Source: CAIXSC01 sp046349935 (lineage in GTDB: Bacteria > Planctomycetota > Planctomycetia > Pirellulales > Pirellulaceae). From it: a DNA stretch of 64,000 nt. Of the stretch, positions 34,605-44,800 are shown one piece after another (positions within the stretch are counted from its first letter, which is position 1; each line of letters opens with the position of its first letter). The position numbers and the translations under genes are program-made. Location of the stretch: NCBI GenBank assembly GCA_046349935.1, contig JAXMBK010000014.1:124001-188000 (forward strand), in the 5' to 3' direction. The notes beneath the pieces are model-generated. The model ran no database searches. It was given only the letters and a program-made list of their open reading frames with translations, and had not been told where the DNA came from.

Positions 34605-35489
34605 ATGGGAAGCGTGGTGCTGGAAACCAACCTGGCGGGGCTCCCGGTGCGTCGCGGCAAAGTCCGCGACATTTATGATCTAGGCGACCGTTTGCTGATG
34701 ATCAGCAGCGACCGGATCAGCGCCTTCGACTGGGTGTTGCCCACCGGGATTCCCGACAAAGGACGCGTGCTCACGCAGATCAGCGCGTTCTGGTTCGGCC
34801 TCCTGGGCGTTTCCCATCACCTGCTGGCGACCGACCTGACCGGGATCGCGTTGCCGCCGGGAACGGACCGTGCGTCGCTGGAAGGTCGCACGATGATCAC
34901 GAAGAAGGCCGAGGTGGTTCCCATCGAGTGCGTTGTGCGCGGCTACCTTGACGGCTCAGGCTGGAAGGAATATCGGCAGCATGGCACGGTCTGCGGTCTG
35001 CGATTGCCCGCGGGACTTCAGCAATGTTCGCAACTGGCGGAGCCGATCTTTACGCCCGCGACGAAGGAACAGTCGGGGCACGACATCAATATCCCTTACG
35101 AGCGGATGGTGGAGATCGTCGGCAGCGACTTGGCGAACCAATTGCGGTCGAAGAGCTTGGAGATCTACCAGCGCGGCGCCGCTCACGCACGCCAGCACGG
35201 CATTTTGATCGCCGATACCAAGTTTGAATGGGGCCTGTGCGACGGCGAATTGATTCTGATCGACGAAGTGATGACGCCTGACAGCTCTCGTTTCTGGCCG
35301 GCCGACCTCTACGCACCGGGCCGCGGCCAACCCTCGTTCGACAAGCAGTTCGTCCGTGATTGGCTGGAGACCTCCGGTTGGGACAAGAACAGCCCCCCCC
35401 CCGCCCTCCCCGACGACGTCGTCGCCAAGACGCGCGAAAAGTACATTGAAGCCTACGAACGTCTCACCACACTGAAATTCCCCACGTAG
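34605..35489 (+). CDS. purC: Phosphoribosylaminoimidazole-succinocarboxamide synthase
   Basis: A 294-residue SAICAR synthetase, which joins CAIR and aspartate using ATP in purine synthesis. Family signatures are RRGKVRDIYDLGDRLLMISSDRISAFD, VPIECVVRGYLDGSGWKEY, GHDINIPYERM, ADTKFEWGL and IDEVMTPDSSRFWP. It is the longer PurC form used by many bacteria and yeast. GAGGG precedes the ATG by about 7 nt. The last codons are CCC-ACG-TAG, where the TAG belongs to a palindromic repeat, so the natural C-terminus may have been altered by the repeat. Confidence 0.95.
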   Translation: MGSVVLETNLAGLPVRRGKVRDIYDLGDRLLMISSDRISAFDWVLPTGIPDKGRVLTQISAFWFGLLGVSHHLLATDLTGIALPPGTDRASLEGRTMITKKAEVVPIECVVRGYLDGSGWKEYRQHGTVCGLRLPAGLQQCSQLAEPIFTPATKEQSGHDINIPYERMVEIVGSDLANQLRSKSLEIYQRGAAHARQHGILIADTKFEWGLCDGELILIDEVMTPDSSRFWPADLYAPGRGQPSFDKQFVRDWLETSGWDKNSPPPALPDDVVAKTREKYIEAYERLTTLKFPT

Positions 35490-35490
35490 A

Positions 35491-35507
35491 ACAGGCTTCC
35501 AGCCTGT
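35491..35507 (+). repeat. Palindromic ACAGGCT repeat, copy 4
   Basis: ACAGGCT-TCC-AGCCTGT with CGTAGA in front; the TAG is the purC stop codon (35487-35489). The next gene starts 23 nt after the repeat. Confidence 0.93.
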
Positions 35508-35530
35508 TGCGATTCCCCTCAAGCAACGCC

Positions 35531-38500
35531 ATGCCTGGAACGCCCCCTGCACAGAAACCCCGCTCACAGAAGCCCCGCCCAAAGTCGCCCCGTCTGTCGC
35601 TGATCTCCGTCGTCGCGCTGTGGGGCGTCTTGGGCGTCGCTGATGCGTCGGCGGATACCGCCGCGGCCGCTCCCCCTTCCGCGCGACTGAAGTTTAATCG
35701 CGACATCCGCCCGCTCCTGTCCGACCGCTGCTTTGCGTGCCACGGGCCGGACGACAAACGTCGCGAGGGCGATTTGCGGCTCGACACTCGCGAGGGCGCC
35801 ACGCACGATGCGGGCGACGGTGCGGCGATCGCGCCCGGTCATCCCGAGCGTAGTCGGCTGCTCGAGCGAATCCTGTCGGACGATCCCGACGAGCGCATGC
35901 CGCCGCCGTCGGCGAAGAAACCGCCCTTCACCGACGAGGAAACGGCGCGCCTGAAACGGTGGATCGCGGAAGGGGCCGAGTACGAAGGGCACTGGGCGCT
36001 GTTGCCAGTCGCACAACCGACGCTGCCGGTCGTCTCGCAACTCGACCGGCTGCGCAATCCGATCGACGCCTTCATCGTCGAACGGCTCAACCAAGAGTCG
36101 CTGGAACCTTCGCCCCAGGCCGATCGCGCCACGCTTCTCCGCCGAGTGTATCTTGATTTCACCGGGCTCCCCCCCTCTCCCGAGCAACTCGACGAGTTTC
36201 TGGCGGACGAGGGACCCGATGCCTTCGAACGGATGGTCGACCGGGCGTTGCACTCGCCTCACTACGGCGAACGGTGGGGCCGCCATTGGCTCGATCACGC
36301 TCGCTACGCCGATTCGAACGGCTATTCGGTCGATGGCGAACGAGAGATGTGGCCCTACCGTGATTGGGTGATCCAAGCCTTCAATCGCGACTTGCCGTTC
36401 GATCGGTTTACGGTGGAGCAATTGGCGGGCGACTTATTGCCCGGGGCGACGAAAGAGCAACTGGTTGCGACGGCCTTTCATCGCAATACGCTCATCAACC
36501 AAGAAGGCGGCGTCGATCGCGAGCAATTTCGCAACGAAGCGATGATGGACCGAGTGAATACCACCGGTGCAGTGTGGCTGGGACTGACCGTCGGCTGCGC
36601 TCAATGCCATTCGCATAAGTACGATCCGCTGTCGCAGCGCGAGTACTATCAACTGGCGGCCTTTTTCAATTCGGCGGAGGACGCGAATGATCGCGGACCG
36701 GTGCTCGAAGTCGCCCGCGGCGAAGTGTTTCTTGGTCGACCGGCACGGCCCGAACCGCCCGAACCGCCGACCCTCGCCGGCGCCGAATTAGTCAAGGTGC
36801 GCGAAGCCTGGGAGGCTGCCGAGCGGTTGCGACTTGAAACGCTGCTCGCGTCGGAACCGTCGACGCCGGTCGTGTGGAAGCCGGTCGAGTATCGCGAGGC
36901 GCAGACGACGCGCGGCGAGTCGCTGAAACCGTTGGGAGATGGGACGCTCTTGGCCGAACTCCGTGCGCCGGCGCACGACGAGTATCGGATTCGAGCGACC
37001 AGTTCGTTGCCGCGAGTCGCGGCGATTCGCTTGCGGACGCTTGTGCATCCCTCGCTCCCGAAAAATGGGCCCGGCAAAGCCTCGAATGGGAATTTTGTGT
37101 TGAGTCGCGTCGAGGCGTGGCGCGGGACTGAGCGATTGAAGATTGCGTCGGCGTTTGCAGACCACGAGCAGCCGAAGTTTCCGGTCGCGGGCGTGCTGGA
37201 TGACGATCCGCAGACGGGTTGGGCTATCAACGTCGGTCCGCAGTCGACCTCGCGGATGAACGCTGACCATGAGGCGGTGTTCGTTCTGGCGGCGCCTATA
37301 ATGCTGGGGGACGACGAGGTCGAGTTGCGTTTGCGACACGAAGTGCACGCCGATTATCTCATCGGCCGCTTGGCGATCGAGGTCTCCGAGACGGCGCCCG
37401 CGCCGCCCAAGTCGGAGATCGGCGCGGCGGCGGCGCTCCGCGAGGCGTTGCGCAAGCCGGAGGCCGCACGAACGGACGCCGAGAAGCAGCAGTTGCAGGC
37501 CGCGTTCGAGCAAGCGGAGCCGCGGGCGAAGAAGCCTCCGAAAAAGCCGCGGCCCGACGTCGCTCAGCTGATGATCATGCGCGACCGTTCGGCGCCGCGC
37601 GACACGTTCTTGCTGACGCGCGGCGACTTCACGCGTCCCGACAAGACGCTCGGGCCGCTCGTCGCCGACGTCCCGCAAGCGATCGCCCCGAAATTGGCGC
37701 CGTCGCCCGCCGCCGCCGCGCGTCCCACGCGGCTCGATTTGGCGCGCTGGCTGGTCGACCCGGCCAATCCGCTCCCTTCGCGGGTGCTGGTGAATCGTTT
37801 CTGGATGCGGCTGTTCGGCCGCGGACTCGTGGAAACGGAAGAGGATCTTGGAACGCAAGGGGCGCCCCCTTCGCATCCGGAACTGCTGGATTGGTTGGCG
37901 ACCGATTTGATGCGCCGCGGTTGGAGCGTCAAGCAGTTGCAGCGGACGATCGCGACGAGCGCGACGTATCGCCAGTCGTCGCGCGCCCGCGCAGATCTCG
38001 GCAGCCGCGACCCGCGGAACATGCTGTGGGGACGGCAGGAACGGCTGCGCGTCGAGGGAGAGATTGTGCGCGACGCGGCGCTGGCCGCCTCCGGGTTGCT
38101 CGACCGCGCCGTGGGAGGGCCGAGCGTCCGACCGCCGCAGCCGGAAGGCGTCTATGCGTTTACCCAAACGGTGAAAGCGTGGAATGCGGCGACGGGCGGC
38201 GATCGCTATCGACGCGGGCTCTACACGTTCTTCTACCGCAGCGCGCCCTACCCGCTGCTGACCACCTTCGACTCGCCAGACTTTCAGCAGGTATGCACGC
38301 GCCGCGTGCGTTCGAATACGCCCTTGCAGTCGCTGACGTTGGCCAACGATGAAGCGTTCGTGGAACTCGCGCGCGGTTTGGCGCAGCGGCTGGCGGCCGA
38401 GGCAGGCGGAGACGACGACCGATCGGGCGAGAACGCGCCGTCGTGGCAGCGGCGTATTCGGCAAGCCTATCGGTTGAGTTTGTCGCGCGAACCGTCCGCG

Positions 38501-38680
38501 AAAGAACTGGATGTGTTGACGGCGTTTGGTCGACGACAAGAAGCGGCCTACGCGACGGACCTGGAGGCGGCGCGACAGTTGGCGGGCGACATCGCGTCCG
38601 TGCCGCCGCCCACCGCCGCCGCCTTGGTCGCCGTCGCGCGTGCGATCCTCAACAGCGACAACTTCATCACGCGTGAGTAA
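35531..38680 (+). CDS. Planctomycete cytochrome / DUF1549 / DUF1553 protein
   Basis: A 1049-residue exported protein. The ATG at 35531 is chosen since the frame further 5' runs into the purC-linked repeat. A basic head and hydrophobic signal (SLISVVALWGVLGVADASA) precede a c-type haem motif CFACH (67-71). DUF1549 (HYGERWGRHWLDHARYADSNGYSVDG) and DUF1553 (PLPSRVLVNRFWMRLFGRGLVETEED) follow, with an F5/8-like segment between them around residues 440-600. It has the same architecture as the gene at 1.3-4.6 kb and is likewise followed by a DUF1501 gene, 19 nt downstream. Confidence 0.92.
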   Translation: MPGTPPAQKPRSQKPRPKSPRLSLISVVALWGVLGVADASADTAAAAPPSARLKFNRDIRPLLSDRCFACHGPDDKRREGDLRLDTREGATHDAGDGAAIAPGHPERSRLLERILSDDPDERMPPPSAKKPPFTDEETARLKRWIAEGAEYEGHWALLPVAQPTLPVVSQLDRLRNPIDAFIVERLNQESLEPSPQADRATLLRRVYLDFTGLPPSPEQLDEFLADEGPDAFERMVDRALHSPHYGERWGRHWLDHARYADSNGYSVDGEREMWPYRDWVIQAFNRDLPFDRFTVEQLAGDLLPGATKEQLVATAFHRNTLINQEGGVDREQFRNEAMMDRVNTTGAVWLGLTVGCAQCHSHKYDPLSQREYYQLAAFFNSAEDANDRGPVLEVARGEVFLGRPARPEPPEPPTLAGAELVKVREAWEAAERLRLETLLASEPSTPVVWKPVEYREAQTTRGESLKPLGDGTLLAELRAPAHDEYRIRATSSLPRVAAIRLRTLVHPSLPKNGPGKASNGNFVLSRVEAWRGTERLKIASAFADHEQPKFPVAGVLDDDPQTGWAINVGPQSTSRMNADHEAVFVLAAPIMLGDDEVELRLRHEVHADYLIGRLAIEVSETAPAPPKSEIGAAAALREALRKPEAARTDAEKQQLQAAFEQAEPRAKKPPKKPRPDVAQLMIMRDRSAPRDTFLLTRGDFTRPDKTLGPLVADVPQAIAPKLAPSPAAAARPTRLDLARWLVDPANPLPSRVLVNRFWMRLFGRGLVETEEDLGTQGAPPSHPELLDWLATDLMRRGWSVKQLQRTIATSATYRQSSRARADLGSRDPRNMLWGRQERLRVEGEIVRDAALAASGLLDRAVGGPSVRPPQPEGVYAFTQTVKAWNAATGGDRYRRGLYTFFYRSAPYPLLTTFDSPDFQQVCTRRVRSNTPLQSLTLANDEAFVELARGLAQRLAAEAGGDDDRSGENAPSWQRRIRQAYRLSLSREPSAKELDVLTAFGRRQEAAYATDLEAARQLAGDIASVPPPTAAALVAVARAILNSDNFITRE

Positions 38681-38699
38681 CGAAGGCGGGAGCGTCCCC

Positions 38700-40151
38700 A
38701 TGATGCACAAATTCGATGGCGTTGACGCTCAACGACAGGCGGCGCGGCGTTGGTTTCTGGGACAGTCGACCGCGGGACTCGGCGCGATCGCCCTGCGGTC
38801 GCTGTTGGCGGACGAGGCGTCGGCGGCGCCGATCTCGATCGACCCCACCCAGCCGCTGGCGCCGCGCACTCCGCCGAAGCCGGCGCGGGCGAAACAGGTG
38901 ATTTATCTGTTCATGGCGGGCGGGCCGAGCCAACTGGAATTGTTCGAAGACAAACCGAAGCTGCGCGAGTATCACGGACAGAAACCGCCGGCCAGTTTGT
39001 TGGACGGGAAACGATTCGCGTTCCTCAAGGGCAACGAAACGCTGCTGGGGAACACGCGCAAGTTTGAACGCGTGGGACAGTGCGGGATGACGTTGAGCGA
39101 GATGTTGCCGCACCACCGGTCGATCGTCGACGAAGTGTGTTGGATTCGTTCGATGGCGACCGACGTGTTCAATCATGCGCCGGCCAAGCTGCTGATGAAC
39201 ACGGGATTCCCGGCGCCGGGACGGCCGGCGATGGGGGCTTGGGCCACTTACGGCTTGGGGAGCCCGTCGCGCGACTTGCCGGGCTTCGTCGTGCTGCAAA
39301 GCGGTCCGCGAGGTCCGCGGGGCGGTTCGTCGCTGTGGGCGAGCGGCTTTTTGCCGACGTCGTTTCAGGGAGTGCCGTTTCGCGGCAAAGGGGATCCGAT
39401 CTTGCATTTGCGCAGCCCGGCGGGCGTCTCGCGCGACCAGGAGCGAGACTTCTACGATACGGTCGCGCAGCTCAACCAAAACCGGCTTGAAGAGGTCGGC
39501 GATCCGGAAATTTTGACGCGAATCAACGCCTATGAAATGGCGTTTCGGATGCAAACATCGGCGCCCGAATTGATGGATCTAAGCGGCGAGACGGCCGCGA
39601 CGTTGGCGCTGTACGGCGTAGAGCCGGGGAAGCCGTCGTACGCGGCGAACTGTCTGCTAGCGCGGCGGATGATCGAGCGGGGCGTGCGGTTCGTGCAGCT
39701 ATACCATACGAATTGGGACAGTCACGGCGGGCCCGGCGAGAATCTAAATGCTGACTTTGAAAAGGTTTGTCGCGACGTCGATCAAGCCAGCGCCGCGCTC
39801 GTCCTGGACCTAAAACAACGCGGGTTGCTCGACCATACCATCGTCCTCTGGGGCGGCGAATTTGGGCGGACGCCCATGGGCGAAAACCGCGATACGATCG
39901 GCCGCGACCACCACGTCGATGCGTTCACCGTGTGGGCGGCGGGCGGCGGGTTTCGCGCAGGATGCATTCATGGCGAAACGGACGAACTGGGATTCGGAGC
40001 GATAAAAGACAGAGTGCATGTCCATGACCTGCATGCTACGATGCTTCAGCAGTTGGGTTTCGACCACGAACAATTGACCTACCGATTTCAGGGACGTGAT
40101 TATCGGTTGACCGATGTTCATGGTCGCGTCGTGGACGGCGTCTTATCCTGA
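38700..40151 (+). CDS. DUF1501 family exported protein
   Basis: A 483-residue protein; GGGAG lies 8 nt before ATG-ATG. The N-terminus AARRWFLGQSTAGLGAIALRSLL is Tat-like. Family blocks are IYLFMAGGPSQLELFEDKP, MTLSEMLPHHRSIVDEVCWIRSM, HAPAKLLMNTGFP, ERGVRFVQLYHTNWDSHGGPGENL and HTIVLWGGEFGRTPMGENRDTIGRDHH. It forms an operon with the DUF1553 gene upstream, as in the pair at the left end of the window. Confidence 0.92.
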   Translation: MMHKFDGVDAQRQAARRWFLGQSTAGLGAIALRSLLADEASAAPISIDPTQPLAPRTPPKPARAKQVIYLFMAGGPSQLELFEDKPKLREYHGQKPPASLLDGKRFAFLKGNETLLGNTRKFERVGQCGMTLSEMLPHHRSIVDEVCWIRSMATDVFNHAPAKLLMNTGFPAPGRPAMGAWATYGLGSPSRDLPGFVVLQSGPRGPRGGSSLWASGFLPTSFQGVPFRGKGDPILHLRSPAGVSRDQERDFYDTVAQLNQNRLEEVGDPEILTRINAYEMAFRMQTSAPELMDLSGETAATLALYGVEPGKPSYAANCLLARRMIERGVRFVQLYHTNWDSHGGPGENLNADFEKVCRDVDQASAALVLDLKQRGLLDHTIVLWGGEFGRTPMGENRDTIGRDHHVDAFTVWAAGGGFRAGCIHGETDELGFGAIKDRVHVHDLHATMLQQLGFDHEQLTYRFQGRDYRLTDVHGRVVDGVLS

Positions 40152-40174
40152 AGCTTCGTTCGAGGTGCGTTGCC

Positions 40175-41674
40175 ATGCCCGTCGTCGTGACCTGCGCGTG
40201 CGGTAAATCGTACGAGGCGCCCGATGCGCTCAAGGGAAAACGAGTCAAGTGTCCCGCCTGCGGCGGCGCGGTGGACGTGCCGCGCGAACAGATCTTGGTC
40301 GCCGCCCCGCCTCGTCCCATCGCGCCAACGCCCGCGCCCATGCAGGCCGCGCCCGTGCAGGCCGCCAGTCCCTTCGGGACGACGGCGGCGAGCGCCTTCG
40401 GCGGAGCAAACTATGCTGCGCCCACGTATGGCGGCGCCAACTACGCCGCACCGACGTATGGCGCACCGACGTACGCAGCGCCAACCTACCCGGCCGCCGG
40501 CTATGCAGCGCCAGCGCCCGCCTATGGAGCAGGCGGCTACGCGCCCGCCGGTTACGCGACGACGGTCACCGGCGGCAAGAAGAAGAGCGGCTCGAATAGG
40601 CTCTTGTATCTGCTCATCGGCGGCGGCGCCTTCGTCGCGGTGGCGGTGGGGTGCATCGCACTGGCGATCATCATTCCCGCCGTCCAAGCCGCGCGCCGCA
40701 AGGCGCAAGAAGCCGCTGATATGCGCGTCATGCAAGAAGACATGGCGCAGATTCAAAACGAAATGAATGCCGCCATGAACGGCACGCCCCCTGCCGCGAG
40801 CACGCCGACCAGCAACTCGCCCGGCGGCGGAGCGTTGTTCGGCGGCGGCAGCGGAACTTGGGAGCGTTATGACGGCAACGGCTTCTCGGTGGAGTTTCCG
40901 GGGAAGTTCAAGCCTTCCAGCAAGTCGCAGGCGTCGCCGGTGGGAATCCTGACGACGCATATTCAGCAACATGATCGGTCCGACGGCTCGTTCATGATCG
41001 CCTATTCGGACATTCCCGTCGGGGACGCCGAGTTTGGGCTGATCCAAGCCAACGGGGTCGAGAAGTTGTTGGATGAGGCGTGCGATGGGATGGCGCGAGC
41101 GGCCGGGAGTGCGAGCGTAACGAATCGGACGCCGATTTCCGTCAACTCTCACAAAGGTCGCGAACTATCGTTTGATGGGCGAGCGGCCGGCAAGTCGGTG
41201 TCCGTTCGCGCGAAAGTCGTATTGTTGAACAAACGCGTTTTGGAAGTGATGTGGGTCGGCGAGCGCGGCAAGCAGAACCAAGCCGACATCACGCGGTTTC
41301 TCAATTCGTTGAACATCAGCGAGCCGGTCCGGACGTATGCCGCGGCGAACCCGTTTGGCGGCGGCCCGCCGACCAATCCGGCCTTCGGCTCGCCCGCCGC
41401 GCCAAACTTCGGCTCCCCTCCCAATCCGAACTTCGGCTCGCCCCCGACGCCCAACTTCGGCTCTCCGCCGACTCCCAGTTACGGCGCACCTCCTAATTCA
41501 AACTTCGGCTCTCCGCCGACTCCCAATTTCGGCTCGCCCCCTGGCATGGGAGGCCCGCCCGGCGTCCGTCCCCCCGCGGGTTTCGGCGCTCCTCCCGGAT
41601 TCGGTTCGCCGCCCGGCAGCCCCGGCGCACCTGGCGGCATGGGCGGCCCCCGTTTCCGCGGCCCTCGCCCGTAG
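40175..41674 (+). CDS. Zinc-ribbon, single-pass membrane protein with Pro/Gly-rich tail
   Basis: A 499-residue protein of no named family. A zinc-ribbon-like head (C7, C9, C26, C29: TCACGKSY...VKCPACGG) is followed by an Ala/Tyr/Pro-rich linker. A membrane helix (LLYLLIGGGAFVAVAVGCIALAIII) with a pilin-like QAARRKAQEAADMRVMQEDM stretch comes next, then a soluble alpha/beta domain (WERYDGNGFSVEFPGKFKP ... RVLEVMWVG). The last 110 residues repeat NFGSPPTP-type units. Zinc-ribbon-plus-linker proteins of this shape are common in planctomycetes; role unknown. Its TAG stop is the TAG of a palindromic repeat. Confidence 0.75.
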   Translation: MPVVVTCACGKSYEAPDALKGKRVKCPACGGAVDVPREQILVAAPPRPIAPTPAPMQAAPVQAASPFGTTAASAFGGANYAAPTYGGANYAAPTYGAPTYAAPTYPAAGYAAPAPAYGAGGYAPAGYATTVTGGKKKSGSNRLLYLLIGGGAFVAVAVGCIALAIIIPAVQAARRKAQEAADMRVMQEDMAQIQNEMNAAMNGTPPAASTPTSNSPGGGALFGGGSGTWERYDGNGFSVEFPGKFKPSSKSQASPVGILTTHIQQHDRSDGSFMIAYSDIPVGDAEFGLIQANGVEKLLDEACDGMARAAGSASVTNRTPISVNSHKGRELSFDGRAAGKSVSVRAKVVLLNKRVLEVMWVGERGKQNQADITRFLNSLNISEPVRTYAAANPFGGGPPTNPAFGSPAAPNFGSPPNPNFGSPPTPNFGSPPTPSYGAPPNSNFGSPPTPNFGSPPGMGGPPGVRPPAGFGAPPGFGSPPGSPGAPGGMGGPRFRGPRP

Positions 41675-41675
41675 A

Positions 41676-41692
41676 ACAGGCTTCCAGCCTGT
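41676..41692 (+). repeat. Palindromic ACAGGCT repeat, copy 5
   Basis: ACAGGCT-TCC-AGCCTGT with CGTAGA in front; the TAG at 41672-41674 ends the zinc-ribbon membrane protein. Confidence 0.93.
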
Positions 41693-41748
41693 TACCTCTG
41701 CAATCGCCCGGCGAGCCGGCATGCGACAGTCCGGCCCCTCACCCTCGG

Positions 41749-41781
41749 TCCCTCTCCCCAAGCGAAGCTTGGGGAGAGGGA
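41749..41781. terminator. Long hairpin between convergent genes
   Basis: A 15-bp perfect stem (TCCCTCTCCCCAAGC with GCTTGGGGAGAGGGA) and GAA loop lies between two convergent genes. There is no T-run on either side, so it may be a factor-dependent terminator, a transcript-stabilising hairpin or a dispersed repeat. A related hairpin occurs at 47171-47197. Confidence 0.55.
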
Positions 41782-41836
41782 AGCCAAACAAAAGCTAAGC
41801 GGCAACGGCTAGCGGCGGCAGGCCAAGTGGCAACGG

Positions 41837-44800
41837 CTAGCGGTCCAGCTGTTGGACGTGGAGCACGTCGTCGGGTAGGTGCGCCCTGGCCAACTCGACT
41901 AAGTGCTGGTGGTGAGTAAAGACGATGACTTGAGTGCGGCGGGAGAATTCGCCGAGCACCCGGAGGGTGGCCAGGGCGCGTGGATCGTCGAATTTGATCA
42001 GGATGTCGTCGACGACGATCGGCAAGGGTTCGTGCTTGTCTTGCCATTCGGCCAAATACGCCAACCGCATGGCAAAGTACAACTGATCGGCGGTCCCTTC
42101 GCTCATGCCCTCCACGCGGACCGTGCGTTCCACCGGTTCGCCGGCGAGCGACATGGTCTTACGCCTTCCGACTAGGATCGGTTCGTCGTCATCGTTGTAG
42201 TCAATCTTCAGATCCACGAACGAACCTTCCGTCAGTTGCGCAAAATAGTCGCTCGCGCGCCGCAACATGGGCGCTTGGTTCTGTTCGCCGAACCGATCGA
42301 TGGCCTTGCGCAAAACGTAGGAGGCGAGTCGCGTACGCGCGTACTCGATCGTCAACGTTTCGATGCGGCCCAAATGGGACTGTAGTTTCGCGTTGAGTTC
42401 CACGACTTGCGTGCCGCCGTCGAGTTTTTGACGTTCGCTGGCCAGCCTCCCAAGTTCCTTCTGTAGTTCGCCGCGCTGCGCGTCAAGTGACTCGATGTCG
42501 CGATCCAGTCGCTCGATCTCCACCGCCAATTGCGACTCGTCGGCGGCCGAGGCCTCGCGTTCCCAGTCGGCGATCGATCGCCCGCCGGAGAGTCCCTGCA
42601 GCGCTTCTTCGACCATCTCCAATTGTTGCAACAACTCGCGGCGCTGCTCGGACCGCTGCCACAGTTCATCCAACTGCTCGGGCGTCGCGTCGCCCGCTTC
42701 TTCGCATAACGACTGCAAGCGGATCTGCGCGGCCGAAACGGCTTGATCTTGAACGGCGCAGGCATCCACTGCTTTCCGCTGCTGGTCCCGCAGTTCTTGC
42801 AAGTTCGCGTCCAGTCGGTCGGCTTGATCGAGCGCATCGAGGATCTGCTGCGCGAGCGATTCGACGGGCGTTTCCTGACCTGGCGGAAGGGCGATGCCGA
42901 CCGCCTGCCCTAAACGCTGGACGCGGTCGGAAAAGGCCTTCGCGTCGGCCTCGATGCCCTCGATCCGAATCGCGAATCCGCTCGTCCCCTTATACAGCTC
43001 CTGCCACTTGGCCTGTAGTTCGCGGACGTCATGGGCGTAGGCCAGCACTTTCGTCGGCGGCGAGTCGGCGTCGAAGCCCAGCGACTGAACGCAGGCCGAC
43101 CAATGCGTACGCCATTCCTGCTCCGTACGCTCCAAACGCGCCAATTTGCGGGTGTTCTCTTCGACCTGCTTCTGATGCTGCTCCCGATTCGCTTGAACCT
43201 TGACTCGCTTCTTGGCGAGCTCCGCTTGCTGTTCAAGGAGCGTGCCGCAGACTTGAAGGGCGTCCTCCAGCGAAGCGGCGCCGTCCAACGAGCCGACGCC
43301 GGCGGGCAGCAGCGCCGCCGCGGCCTGCACCTGCGCGCGAAGTCGCATCAGCGCGCTTTCGATGCGTTTGTGCAACTCCGTCGCGTCGGTCTCCATCCCT
43401 CGCAACTCGTGCTGCCGTTCCCGAATCTGCTCTAGGCCGGTCCGCCATTCGCGCATTTCCGTCGGCGTCGCCGCCTCAATCTGCAACGGCGTCCAAATCG
43501 CCGACCACTCCGACTGTCTCGCCGCCAGTTCGTCTTTCAGAACCGCCAGCCGCCCGGCGCTGGCCGCCAAGTCCTCGGTGCGACGCGCCAGTTCCGCATC
43601 CAGTTGCATGCGCGTCACGACTCGCTGCTGTTCTTGACGCATGCGATCCACCGTTTTGTCTGCCGCGGCAACGCTATGTTCATAACGCTCTGCGACCTGT
43701 TCCGCCGTCGGCGGCGCGCCGCGCTCCCAGGCGCGACGCACGGCCTGCCATAATCGGTCGCGATCTCCGCGCGCCGCGGCCAAATCGGCGTCGGTCGGAA
43801 GTTCCCCCGCCGTCGCCAGAAGCGTCGCCAGTTGGCCGGCGAGCGCCTGTCGCTCCTTCTCGAATCGGGCCTGCTGCTGGGCCTCTTCTCGCACGGCTTG
43901 TTCCGCTTCGCTGATGCGCGCTTCATGCAGACTGATCGTCGACAGGCTGGGAAGCGGTTCGTCCAACCGCTCCAAACCACCCGCCCAGCGCCCCAACTGC
44001 TTCAACTGACGCTCGAGTGCCGACCGGCCGCGCGCCACCTTCGTTTGCAATTCGGCCAACTGCTTTTCCAGCCGCCCCTCCTTCTCAATCGATCGCACCG
44101 TCGACTGCAGCTCGCGCAGGTCCGCCGCCATGGCGAGCGACCGTTCTTCGTGTTCGGCCGCCGCCAACTGCTCCTGAGAAGATTGCAACGTCTGTGCGAG
44201 TTCCTCCCGAAGGGTTCGGTTCTTCTGGTATTCGTCCGCCAACTGACTGATGCGCTCTTGGAGTTCTTGGGGAATCCGCAGCGTTTCGGCGTCGCGCAGC
44301 GCGAGGCCCGGACGCAAGCGTTGCAGCAGCAACTGCGCCTCCGCGGCGACGGCGTCATGGTCGCGACGCACCTTCGGCAGATCCTTCTGGGCCTTCCGAT
44401 GACTCCCCAGGTCGTTCGCCAGCGTCTGACGCTCCGCACGCAGGGACGCCGACAACGGCGGGCCGTCTAGCTGTGCGCACTTGGCGTCCAGTTCCTGGCG
44501 ACGCTGTTCCGCTTGCCGTCGAATCTGTTCTTCCAATTGCAGTCGTTGTCGAGCTTCCCGGAACTCGCGATCGAAATTCGCGCGCAACGACCGCGTCGAT
44601 TCGTGTTCCGCCAACTGCTCGCGCAACCTCCGGCGCTTGGCCCACTGCGGCAGCGCGCGACGCAGTTTATCGAGTCGATCGCGCTGAGCGCGCACTGCGT
44701 GCAGCTGCGCATCGAGTTGCTGCAGGGAGTCTCGCGATTTCTTGATCGCGGACTCCAACTGGTCGAATTCCTTGGACGCGACGCGTCGCTCTTTCAGCTC

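Noticed and set aside
36788..38710. A 640-residue minus-strand open frame
   Set aside because: Antisense shadow of the DUF1549/DUF1553 gene; no motif or ribosome-binding site.
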